A stretch of DNA of 31,164 nucleotides, from contig NW_003143797.1 of NCBI RefSeq assembly GCF_000003605.2, forward strand, positions 167,494 to 198,657, in the 5' to 3' direction. Made by a program: the position numbers and the translations under genes. How positions within the stretch are numbered: position 1 is the stretch's first letter; the number at the start of each line of letters is the position of its first letter. Shown piece after piece: positions 23,701 to 31,164 of the stretch. Below the pieces are notes generated by a model, which was not told the origin of the DNA, searched no databases, and was given only the letters and a program-made list of their open reading frames with translations. The stretch is from Saccoglossus kowalevskii. Taxonomy: Eukaryota; Hemichordata; Enteropneusta; Harrimaniidae.

Positions 23701-25284
23701 ATGTATTCATAGTATATGCTCGCGTTTGTATAGCGTGTCTCACGTATCCATTGCGTGTATTTGCGTATTCATAATGCGTCTTTGCGTATTAACAACGTGT
23801 CTTCGTGTATTCATAGCGTGGTTTTGTGTTTTCACATCGTGACTTCGCGTCTTGTTAGCGTATTCAAAGCTTATCTAGTATATAGTAATTTCACATAATA
23901 TTATATATTTTTACGTTATCGTTCCGTGTGTTCACGTCATTCATAGCGTGTCTCTGCGTATTTATAACGTTTTAAAGTATCCAAAACAATCATGGGTCAT
24001 TAGTTTCTCCGCAAATCGAAACTGCTTGTAATAATCGTTGCTAATCCGACAATTTACGTACCTACGCCCGTTTATTTTTCAGATACACTGGCACAAATAT
24101 TGGTACAAAGAACGTTGAACAAGTTCCATACACACCAAAAATAATCACTTTACATAAGCCGATATTCAATTTACAATATTCTAGCTTGAACAAACTATAA
24201 TTGGTCAGAACAAGTTCGATTAACACCGACGGATAACAAATTGAAAACTTGCATGGAAATAGTAACTACACGCTCTCGTAAAGTACCGGAGTTCGCATCG
24301 TGTGTTTTCAATGCGATTTTCGTCGAATGTATGTTTATGGAAAAGTTATCCATCTTTTTACGTTATGCATGTATACCATAGCCGCACTATTCCGGTCCGT
24401 ATTTCCTGTTCATGTTTCCACATCCCCCTACAAGTCTTTCGTACAATATATAATAATAACTCATTTTCTGATAAATGGGTTATCTTTCCAATAAGATTAC
24501 GTTTAGTGACAAGGGCTATTTATCTCTACGTATGTACATCAAGACGGTACAAACAAATATTTTTCTAATTATCATTTAGTTCACACCGTCACCAGGGAAA
24601 CGTCATATACCACGTGACAACATTTCTTACCGGGCGCTTGATTTAAAGCGTACCACAAGTTATCTAAATTATCTAAATGATAAACAACGAACTATATTTT
24701 CGCTTCTTATTGACAAGCTTAAATGTTGAGTCAGTTAACTTGGAAATGTGTGTTTTCCTTACAAGTACTTCAAGCTGTGGTACATAAAATATAACTATTT
24801 AAGTGTCAACTTCGGATGGAACTACATATGTCAAACGTTTGCATAAAATGCTAAGAGTTGGGTCTGGAAACGTAATAGTATGACTAGCCATGTTTTCACT
24901 CGTCTTAACATCTTTAATTGGAGCTTATGGTTGTCGGAGAACGAATGAGGGCGTGGAATCGCACGATCGATGTCAACGAACATGATCACAGCAGTTTTGA
25001 TATATATTAATATAGAATATTTATTAAGTACTTACTGTTGTCGCTTTGAGTCCCATGTCTGTCATTATTTCCTGTAGATCCATCTGCCACATTTTGTCCT
25101 CGTCGCTGTCACTGGAAAATTGAAGTGAATCTATTGAGCGAATCAAACTAGGGTTGTTGTGAACTTTAACGAGAAATACGCATAGAAAGCCAGACATGGC
25201 GATAAGAAGGTAAAATTTCAACAGTCTTGTGGTGTCTTTGTGTATATTAATACAGTGCAGCTTGAGTTTCACAAGGCTCTTCAT
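14711..25284 (-). CDS. Type II membrane O-fucosyltransferase-like protein with WK-P-GQ repeat tail
   Basis: Five exons join in frame: 25284-25036, 18385-16836, 16697-16550, 16413-16275 and 15513-14711 (phases 0, 2, 0, 1; all GT/AG), giving 962 residues. The start is the ATG at 25284; the upstream in-frame open stretch begins only with GTG. Residues 1-23 are basic, and about 24-40 (FYLLIAMSGFLCVFLV) form a signal anchor as in Golgi/ER glycosyltransferases. Residues 84-250 are acidic and disordered, and 251-345 are rich in VPQAVPQ. A domain like PF10250 O-fucosyltransferases starts near 390: GVGGPNYQF, then AIGFAIKHGRTLVISPFFP (compare GGxGNQF and the nucleotide-binding start). It continues with FMSVHWSLNED at 585-595, YLLSLVEQEI at 684-693 and FVGVSNSWWTYHV at 700-712. 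In active relatives the HW/HL motif is followed by Arg; here Ser591 (AGC) stands there. Residues 766-789 are Gly/Gln-rich and 792-937 hold about twelve WK repeats; the protein ends QQWW. Family placement rests on motifs, and the donor sugar and acceptor are unknown. Confidence 0.85.
14789..15226 (-). repeat. Coding tandem repeat: 10-13-residue WK(P/K)P-x-GQ units
   Basis: In the last exon of the glycosyltransferase-like gene, twelve WK-containing units follow one another, consensus (S/N)PWK(K/P)P(E/A)GQ(P/N)QQ, with one decayed unit (GDKKPTGQNA). Three neighbouring units (PEGQPQQQSPWKK type) are almost identical in DNA as well, which suggests recent slippage or unequal exchange. All units keep the reading frame. 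Because of the repeats, open frames also exist on the opposite strand and in other frames (14612-15510); those are shadows. Confidence 0.9.
17600..17884 (-). repeat. Coding low-complexity VPQAVPQ/NQMNVP repeat in the stem region
   Basis: Residues about 251-345 of the glycosyltransferase-like protein alternate VPQAVPQ, QSL(G/D)(N/S)QMNVP and QMNIPGVPQ. At DNA level they appear as repeated 'ggaacattcatttg' and 'gcttgtggaac' type blocks on the + strand. They form an extended Pro/Gln/Val-rich spacer between the membrane anchor and the folded domain. The region is expected to be disordered and variable in length between individuals. Confidence 0.8.
18838..19523. repeat. Minisatellite, 56-57-bp unit, about 10 copies plus diverged leading units
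   Basis: From 18935 to 19523 units of about 56-57 bp repeat. The consensus runs 'ctgaccagcaggtggagtca', then 'gcatggcatggaagatcttc', then 'gtaatctaccact'. Most units carry the perfect palindrome gaagatcttc. More diverged units seem to extend upstream to about 18838, and a relic ('ttcttcgtaatctaccacat') sits at 19697-19725. It lies in the first intron of the - strand gene. Short blocks such as 'ctaactgaccttcca' recur in alternating units, which hints at a higher-order pattern. Confidence 0.9.
19590..19680. repeat. Conserved 'aagggggagcatgccctgga' repeat fragment
   Basis: The segment 'atttcaagggggagcatgcc', then 'ctggacccctagtaaggtgg' and 'cgcctt' resembles an interspersed sequence (GGGGGAGCATGCCCCCGGACCCCC type) that I remember from several invertebrate and fish genomes. 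It ends with an imperfect palindrome around 'ggcgccttaggcgc'. It splits the minisatellite from its relic at 19697, so it probably inserted into the array. The class of element is not known to me. Confidence 0.4.
20150..20960. other. Intron interior without recognised genes
   Basis: This part of the first intron of the - strand gene shows only local hairpins, for example aatgaaca/tgttcatt near 20300-20325 and several 'gttcacg'/'gtgaacg' pairs between 20277 and 20345. No exon with family similarity is visible. The small + strand frame 20664-20879 has no supporting feature. Confidence 0.35.
21023..21243 (+). mobile_element. TTAA-ended MITE, copy 1 (3'-truncated)
   Basis: It begins TTAA-agggcggaagtcgtcgcgcc and stays alignable with the copy at 23222 through 'ggtctcatataaacaaagat', 'ccttaattaggta', 'gtgattTgaaggtatc' and 'caaacctcatacttgtgatt' up to about 21243. 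There the homology stops without the expected right inverted repeat. It carries 'aagatggcgact', which resembles a YY1 core (AAGATGGCGGC). It has the same orientation as copy 2, in the first intron of the - strand gene. Confidence 0.75.
21244..23221. other. Intron interior between the two MITE copies
   Basis: AT-rich non-coding DNA. An AAATA/AAAT microsatellite-like run lies at about 22140-22177. Near 23036-23060 is a short G/C hairpin (gggagggggg-tcc-gccctcc). No coding exon, tRNA or other RNA gene is seen. Confidence 0.4.
23222..23528 (+). mobile_element. TTAA-ended MITE, copy 2 (complete)
   Basis: It has 38-bp terminal inverted repeats at 23222-23259 and 23491-23528 with two mismatches. 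Both ends start TTAA-a(a/g)cgcggtagtcg. TTAA at each outer edge suggests a TTAA target duplication, as made by piggyBac and Kolobok transposases. The interior (about 230 bp) has no credible coding capacity, so movement would have depended on an autonomous relative, which is not in this window. Copy 1 at 21023 shares its left end and interior. Confidence 0.85.
23671..23970. repeat. Degenerate tandem repeat 'gcgtattcatagcgtgtctt' (about 24-bp unit)
   Basis: At least eight diverged units with consensus 'gcgtattcatagcgtgtctttg' run from about 23671 to 23870. Two or three more lie at 23917-23970 after an AT-rich interruption. The array follows the complete MITE by about 140 bp. The short + strand open frames here are produced by the repeat. 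Confidence 0.75.
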
Positions 25285-25420
25285 GATGTTAGCTGAACCA
25301 AGGGAATAGCGTTGTGGACACCGTGTCACAGGGAGGAAGGGTCAACCAAAATGTGACAGCCGTCATATGCAAATAAGGAATCTGTACAGCTTGCGAGGGG
25401 ATTAACGCGAGTTACATTTT
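25285..25420 (-). promoter_or_regulatory. Putative promoter / 5' UTR of the glycosyltransferase-like gene, with an octamer motif
   Basis: This is the sequence just upstream of the chosen ATG (25284, context aacatcATGa, A at -3). It contains a perfect octamer, ATTTGCAT when read on the - strand, at 25374-25367, about 85 nt before the ATG. No TATA box is obvious at a fitting distance. Promoter assignment is by position only, and an upstream non-coding exon is possible. Confidence 0.3.
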
Positions 25421-28300
25421 TTTGTTTAGTATACATATTATCAATGGTATATTGTTGATTCACATTACAATATGAATGACACGTTAGTATTCGGACGTGT
25501 CACAGCAACTCCATGTATGCATGCTGTGACGTGGGGCAGACAGACATCAACTTGTAAATTTCATAGTGACTCCATCCTTTCATGTATCACTGTCATAGAC
25601 CAAAGAATAGAACTACAACATCGTAATATTAAGTGCGAATTGTAGAAGATAGTTTGACTTCAAGATATTACAGTGTATTACCACAACACCAACCACGCCC
25701 ACTAAGTCAGATGAACCCGGGATTAAACCTTCATATTCAATAGATTTAAAAGAAAAATTAACATTCAGCTTAAATGACAACTTATGTGAAACAATAAATT
25801 AAATGTCGCATTAGTCAATCGGTTGCGTAGTATCACGTGGTTCATTGCTGAATACTTTCCCACCATAACTGTATATTTGATCAGGGCATGGAAGGTACTA
25901 TACCATCCATGGTCAGGGTGACATCCATCACAGTACACTTGCAGTGATCCTCGTTCAAGCGACATGGGCCAAAATATTAAAAAATCTTAATATTAAATTA
26001 ATTATTGCGATTTGCTTCAAAACGACTGCTAAACGTCAGTAAACTATCGGTTTTATACATATCAAGTAAAACAGCAATTCAACATATGAACATTTGTGCA
26101 CACAAATATTAAATAATTTATTTATTTAAAAAAAAAACAATATGCTTTTAACAAACTATACTATGTTTTTGTGGACTCGGACTTGTGTTGTTCTACTTTC
26201 TGAAATTGATGTTCACAGACTGACATTAATTTCATTTATTGAATAGCGATCATACTTCAACTCTATAGGATTTGGATCAATAAGTACTCATTAGCATGAC
26301 AAATGTTAGTCATGTGACAAATTGAAAAATACACATAAACTGGATTTTCTTTTGTTGGCACGTGTACTGTACGTTGACATCTCCAAATTGACGAGTTCAT
26401 AATATTACCCGTCTACTTTATTGAATTTCTTTGCCAAATCTGTGCTGTCTTTGCTAAATATTCGTGTTACAGGAACAGTGCGTGTTTATTATAGCAGACA
26501 TGCTATTTACTTTACTTTTATACTTTTTGCTTTGAAGGTAAGGACGAATTTTAATCCAGATTTGCATCTTTTGTTTTAAACCTTGTCACCATTGTTTATA
26601 TTTTCGTTTCAGCCTTTCATCTCTTCCGCTTGCTCAACAAAAGGAGTTGCACTCACGACTTTTTGGACTGAACAAAAATTTTCGACCGCAACTTACTATG
26701 CGTATGAGAAAATAGGCGGCGGTATACATGCGCAGAACGGTTCACATGACGTCATATGCCATTAGGAAAGCCTACCACTGAGACGAAATACTTGTTAGTT
26801 GTTTTACAATGCTGGTAGATTATTAGCCTGACATGTAGGCGTGAGTAGGCCCTCGCCGGCCGAACGGCATCAGACCTCACTTACTAGTGGGTTTGGAGCA
26901 CCGCGGAGAGCGCAACTCATGTGACCTCGTCAGGCTGGTAGATGAACGACTGCTCCGTTCCTGTAGAAAAAAATGTTTCAGTTCGAAAACGAAAAAAGCA
27001 AAACAAAACAAAAAACACGCATTGAAAGATTCAGTGGGGCTGTATACCACACAATGTCAGAAAAGCTCAGTCGATTACAAGTGCGAAATTGAAAAAAAAA
27101 CTCCGCTAGGATTTCCTTTAAAATCACTTTTGTGTGTGTGATTTTCAGTGTTTTCACCTATTAATTCTTCTGTGAATGTTTTTGGCTTAGCCGATTTCGC
27201 TCAAATTAAGCAACCAGGTCATACCATTACTCCAGTTAGTAGGTAAAATTTGAAAACCATAGAAACTGATTTTTGAATAGTTTCTCGCCAAATGTATCTC
27301 CTCCTACAAATTTAGGATTAAACACCTCGGACATAGATCATTCTGCTATTTGATTTTTATGATATCTTTTTTCATTACCGAGAAATGTTATTCCAAAATT
27401 GGGGTAACTGTTACCTCGTACCAGTCTTGTAATAGCAGTGTTCAAATGATCAGGCTTTTTATTTTGGCTACGTTGCGCACCGACCAGTGATCATCGACCC
27501 GACATTGTTATAATGTATCAATTTAATCCCAACGCAACTTTGAACTTTGAATGAACTGTAACATTTTTTAGCACTTTGTGCAAGGTTTGCACATACGTAA
27601 ATTGACCTCAAATGTCGTAGAAGAATGAAACATCTCTACAAATTAACTCCAGTCGATCGAACGCTTCTGTTGTGTTCATAACAATTTACTGCCAAAATGA
27701 TTGAAAACATTAATATTGGAATAAATTAGGTAACGCTAAAACGTTTCTTCATTTCTATAACATGTTGAGAAAATGGTTTAAAAAATATGCCACAAACTTG
27801 ATTGAAAGCAACACTCATATGATAAATTAGACAATATTTGCTAATTTTCAAGAGAAATATTTATTGACTCCGCAACATTTGCACTTTTGTGAATTATGAT
27901 GCAAACAATATGCAAAACAAGATTAATTTGCATAGATTAGATTTATGCCATATATATAGACATGATCTGGAATGGCCAAAGTGGTGATGAATAACCTAAT
28001 ATGCAAATTTTGTTATCATGTCCACACCTTTTTATTTATCCCGGAGACGTAGACAGACAAAAACGTAACAACCTTGACATAGGAACATACCATCCTTGGT
28101 GGAGGAATAATTAAGCCCGCAGGTACATCTTTAAAAAAATCGCCAACTCCTTGTCGTGAATTTTTGGAGCGGGGGTACTATCATTGGTTATCTTTAGTTG
28201 AGTATTTGTACCATCTTCAATTGTCAAGGTATAACGTTCCAGCTCACGGCCTCTACATATTGGCGGAGAGACGGAAGAAACCATGTGATCCGACGATGAT
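25421..28300. other. Upstream intergenic DNA
   Basis: I see no exon with family similarity on either strand and no RNA gene. The stretch 26810-26960 is GC-richer (gccctcgccggccgaacggc) but has no recognisable structure. Octamer-like 'tgcaaat'/'atttgcat' words occur several times between 27890 and 28010. The open frames 26583-26765 and 26887-27141 look random. Confidence 0.4.
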
Positions 28301-28305
28301 TTTTA

Positions 28306-28570
28306 TCATCCTAACGGCTGTCTCTGAAAAATACTAGTAGAAACAATAGTACGGCAGTGACGGGTCCGTTTTAGTGCGAACTCTATTTGGCTATCGTTAA
28401 TCGGATCATGAAAAAAATGCATGTGCATATGTCCTATATAATGTGTGATGTATGAGTGAATTTTGAACTTAATCGGTCCATGCATGTTCGAAATACAGGT
28501 GATCACGGACGCACGGATGCACGGACGCACGGACGCACGGATGTACGGACGTACGGACGCACACGTGGAC
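28306..28570 (-). repeat. Dispersed repeat family copy 2, with (GGACGCAC)n octanucleotide array
   Basis: Read on the - strand, this matches the repeat at 1290-1480: a ccgt/gcgtccgt run, 'acctgtattt', then 'catgcatgg.ccgattaa.tt', then 'ttcactcatacatcacacat', then 'acatatgcacatgcattttt' and 'catgatccgatta'. At 28505-28562 the octamer gg(a/t)cgcac(ggatgcac) is repeated about seven times. In the 1.3-kb copy the same place holds only 'gtgcgtccgtccattcgg', so this array has expanded here. The two copies are in opposite orientation 27 kb apart. Confidence 0.75.
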
Positions 28571-28589
28571 TAATTAGTCTGAAAACATT

Positions 28590-29425
28590 ACTTGAACGAG
28601 TACGTGCATCCACAGTAATAAGTGCGATGAAAAGCCGCGGCGGAATATCTAAAGTGATACGTGAGTTTGATGCAAATAATGTGACTAGACTACATTGACA
28701 CAATAAAGGAAAATTGGTGACCCAGTAGCCAACAATATGATTTATATTTTTAGAAAAATGTAATTTTCTGTGGACCTTGACTGCTTTACTAACGAATACA
28801 TGCGCGGGTCCAAATCTTTTCGGTGTCGTTATAAAACCGAACCATGTGAGAAATTGCACACCAATCTTAATATAACACATGCTGGTTTAGCTGGTCAAAT
28901 ATATTTGTTCCAGTCCCACGTCTCATCGCGCGTAAAAAAATCGTTCGAATGAGTGCATCCCTGCGTCCTCATAAATTATTCTGTGAGATAAAAAAACCGT
29001 GACCGAATATCTAAATTGACACCACGTTTTGTTTTTTCTTGAGAATGGACAACAAAAGCAACTTGTTAATCAAATTATCTTGACAAACTCATGTTGACAC
29101 AAAGGACAACCGGCGTAGTTCACGGCCCAGCAGCATGTATTTTGTTTTGGACCTCAATCGCATTATAACAACCTGCGTGGGTTTGAATCAGTTCCGTGTC
29201 TTTATAAAATAAACGCTGTGCGTGATTTGCAATCCAATCAGATACTTCCAGCGTGGCTGGCTTGGCAATTGCAATTGTTTTGTTTTCCTCAGTTTCCTAC
29301 GCTTGAAAATATCTCGCTCGAACAAGTGCATCCTCGTTCTAAAGCCATGACTGTATAACGGAAACAGACATTCGTACTTCTGAAACTATACCGATTTTCA
29401 CGGCCGAATATTATGCCTAACTTGG
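28590..29425. repeat. Tandem satellite-like array, period about 350-373 bp
   Basis: 'gtgcatcc' anchors lie at 28604, 28953 and 29326 (spacings 349 and 373). Each is followed 40-80 bp later by a form of 'cggccgaatatctaaa'. Between anchors the units share 'tgacacaa.aaaggac', 'ggacct', 'tgcgtgggtttgaatc..ttc.gtgtc.ttataaaa' and 'tgtg.ga.ttgca..ccaatc'. At least two full units and a third start are present, strongly diverged. No open frame is conserved between units, so this is a non-coding satellite-like or duplicated element. Confidence 0.65.
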
Positions 29426-30239
29426 GCACTGATTAACGGGTACCCTCTTCAACTCTCCTGTCGTTCGTACTTGTTCAGGAACTTTTGTTTTCCCGACAAT
29501 AGCATTAACACTCAACATTCCTCGATCCCTCTTGATCAGAAAAATATATATTTAACACTCATCGCCAGAAAATTGATGTCAGTGTTCACACTGCTAAATT
29601 TATGTCTCTGTCTAATAGAGGGAGCTCTTAGCCAATCAAGGTTCATTAGAACGAACCATACGTTTCCCATTTAAGCGGTTGGCCATTGGAAAATCGTGGC
29701 GGATACAAATTTGCACAGTTGTTCTTCCGACCATGAGTTTCTATTTGTGAATCCAACGACTGTAATTATTTGTTAGAACAACATTGTTCTTTGACTGGAC
29801 GCATGGAGTCGGGGAGAGCAACTGGTGGCGCTGTATACAATCGATATCAATTGGACCTATTGAGACCTATTGGACCGATTGCGGCTTGCCGCAGCTCATT
29901 TCTCAGGTCCTGAGAGCGAGGTTATTTGTAGCACGGTTACTAAAAAAGACGGTTAGGAAACGCTATTGTTAAAAGGTGTGAATCGGCCAAATCCCTCAAG
30001 GATGCGATACTCCAAACATTGGCGGCGCCCTCTCTTCCGTTCCTCTCACTCGGGTTTTCACCACTGCCACACCGTAATTGGCATATGTTCAGTAATTTGT
30101 TCAACCAAAGACAATAGAAAGACAATAGAAAAGAGGGATACGCAACTACGGCAAACATGAAAGGAAAGTAACGGAAGTTCCGTGCAAGGTCTCTTGGAAA
30201 CAATAGCCGTTACGTAAACTTGGAGTAAATGCTCTCCGG
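29426..30239. other. Intergenic DNA, becoming GC-richer toward 30240
   Basis: No gene or repeat is recognised. Between 29990 and 30060 the sequence is locally GC-rich (ggcggcgccctctcttccgt) and may be part of a promoter for the candidate exon at 30240. Confidence 0.3.
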
Positions 30240-30368
30240 GCGCCATTTTAGAATCTGTCTTTCACAGAGCAACAGTGCTGGCAACTTGTTTTCGCAATTA
30301 TTTACATATTCACCGTCAAATCGCCGTATTTTATCAACTAATTTCTGTTGGAGTATATTTGGATTCAG
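30240..30368 (+). promoter_or_regulatory. Candidate non-coding first exon with strong splice donor
   Basis: After 'gggcgccattttagaatctg' (a YY1-like site when read on the other strand, AAAATGGCGCC), the sequence runs to 'ggattcag|gtaagtg', a consensus donor at 30369-30370. The position, the GC-rich upstream sequence and the YY1-like motif fit a 5' UTR exon of a + strand gene whose coding part lies outside the window. No coding evidence supports it, so this is a weak suggestion. Confidence 0.2.
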
Positions 30369-30582
30369 GTAAGTGTTTTTATGTGTTAATGAATCAACTA
30401 TGTTTTTGTTTTTTTGGGACCGTTCAAGTGATAATACGAACCTAGCCAGCAAAAATCGAACAATGCGATTTGAAACAGTGGACGGTAATTATTTTCACCC
30501 GTTTTGCGTCAGAAGATTTCATAAAAGCTGTTTATAACCGTGTCCAGGGGGCACCTTCTAATCGTGGTTCTGCATTTCAGTC

Positions 30583-31007
30583 TTAAAGGCCCAGGTATAC
30601 TATAAATACGCTCCTAAACAATAGGGATCATTTCCTTGCTTGTCACGCTGTAGTAAACAGCTCCAGCCAAGCTCCGGTAAAAACGTGTTTTCTCGAACTT
30701 ACAGGTCGATTATGTCGTGCCAAAGTGGATGCATGTGACTATGAATATCACAGCAGTGACTGTGTGTAATATTTATGACAATTAATTGTGTACGAGCTGA
30801 GATTTTGGCGGATAAAAGTAAAGAACATGAACCGGGGAAAGGGATGCGCGACTAATCTTGAATAATTACTACTGTCAATCAAAGTCATGTGATGTTGGAC
30901 CGCTGAAACAGGATGCATCATAGGCTACGCAAGTGATTAACACCATGCATTAGAATAGCCACACCTCCAATTCACACTTGCCCGGGGCAAGTGAATTGGG
31001 CCTTTAA
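30583..31007. mobile_element. Putative TTAA-ended MITE with short terminal inverted repeats
   Basis: The left end 'cttaaaggccca' (30582-30593) and the right end 'tgggcctttaag' (30997-31008) are perfect 12-bp inverted repeats and include TTAA at both outer edges (30583-30586, 31004-31007). Just inside the right end, 30967-30983 and 30985-30999 form a strong hairpin (ccaattcac-ac-ttgccc against gggcaagtgaattgg). The interior is about 400 bp, with no coding sequence. TTAA edges are shared with the MITE at 23222, but the terminal sequences differ, so it is another family. Confidence 0.55.
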
Positions 31008-31164
31008 GTTTTTGTAAAATATAAGAAATAAAGTGTGTAAACCCCTGTATTTCAGAACTGTAAAGGGAAATACAAATTCGACGCCATGACTGGCAGTTCA
31101 TTATAGTGTTGCCGGTTTTCACCCCTTTGCGTCAAACATTTTAATTTCATAGTTTTAAGCTTTG

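Noticed and set aside
25285-25329. Upstream extension of the first exon of the glycosyltransferase-like gene (15 extra residues)
   Set aside because: The extension would need a GTG start. The ATG at 25284 has a good context and leaves a normal short cytosolic tail.
26887-27141. 84-residue + strand frame with Lys-rich composition
   Set aside because: The Lys-rich part is a run of A-rich low-complexity DNA. There are no splice or family signals.
1-31164. CRISPR arrays, operons or other prokaryotic systems
   Set aside because: Spliced animal genes, intron borders and metazoan-type repeats show eukaryotic nuclear DNA. The tandem arrays lack the repeat-spacer pattern of CRISPR.

Overview
The window is animal nuclear DNA: AT-rich, with spliced genes, consensus GT/AG introns and many diverged interspersed repeats. 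The repeat set (a CR1/L2-like LINE fragment, TTAA-flanked MITE-like elements, GGACGCAC-type octanucleotide repeats, 'gagtataagcccacccc' elements) suggests a marine invertebrate such as a hemichordate, a lancelet or a lophotrochozoan. The sequence alone does not let me choose between these.

Two protein genes can be reconstructed, and they converge. On the + strand at 622-3956 lie the last three coding exons of HUWE1, a giant HECT E3 ubiquitin ligase. They encode the final 197 residues, and an intron splits the catalytic cysteine codon. On the - strand, five exons between 25284 and 14711 join in frame to give a predicted 962-residue type II membrane protein. It has a short cytosolic tail, one membrane anchor, a disordered acidic and VPQAVPQ-rich stem, an O-fucosyltransferase-like (PF10250-like) domain in which the usual HWR/HLR arginine is serine, and a C-terminal tail of about twelve WK(P/K)P-x-GQ repeats. 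I do not recognise this domain combination, and it is the most interesting item in the window. I see nothing linking the two genes functionally.

The other DNA, by region. 1-621: HUWE1 intron with a small inverted-repeat element. 1260-3853: HUWE1 intron carrying a dispersed repeat that recurs inverted at 28.3-28.56 kb, plus elements with 'gagtataagccca' ends. 3957-5.7 kb: 3' UTR and intergenic DNA. 5.7-7.3 kb: a tandem 120-bp repeat and an adjacent dead LINE that has lost its YADD box. 7.9-9.3 kb: a frameshifted pseudogene of an unrecognised protein on the - strand. 10.58-10.8 kb: a foldback element. 11.1-14.7 kb: mostly featureless AT-rich DNA. 18.4-25.0 kb: the 6.65-kb first intron of the glycosyltransferase-like gene, with a 56-57-bp minisatellite, two related TTAA-ended MITE copies and a 24-bp degenerate tandem repeat. 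25.3-28.3 kb: upstream region with little visible structure. 28.3-29.4 kb: repeat copy plus a tandem array of about 350-373 bp period. 29.4-31.2 kb: a possible non-coding first exon of another + strand gene, followed by a TTAA-ended MITE.
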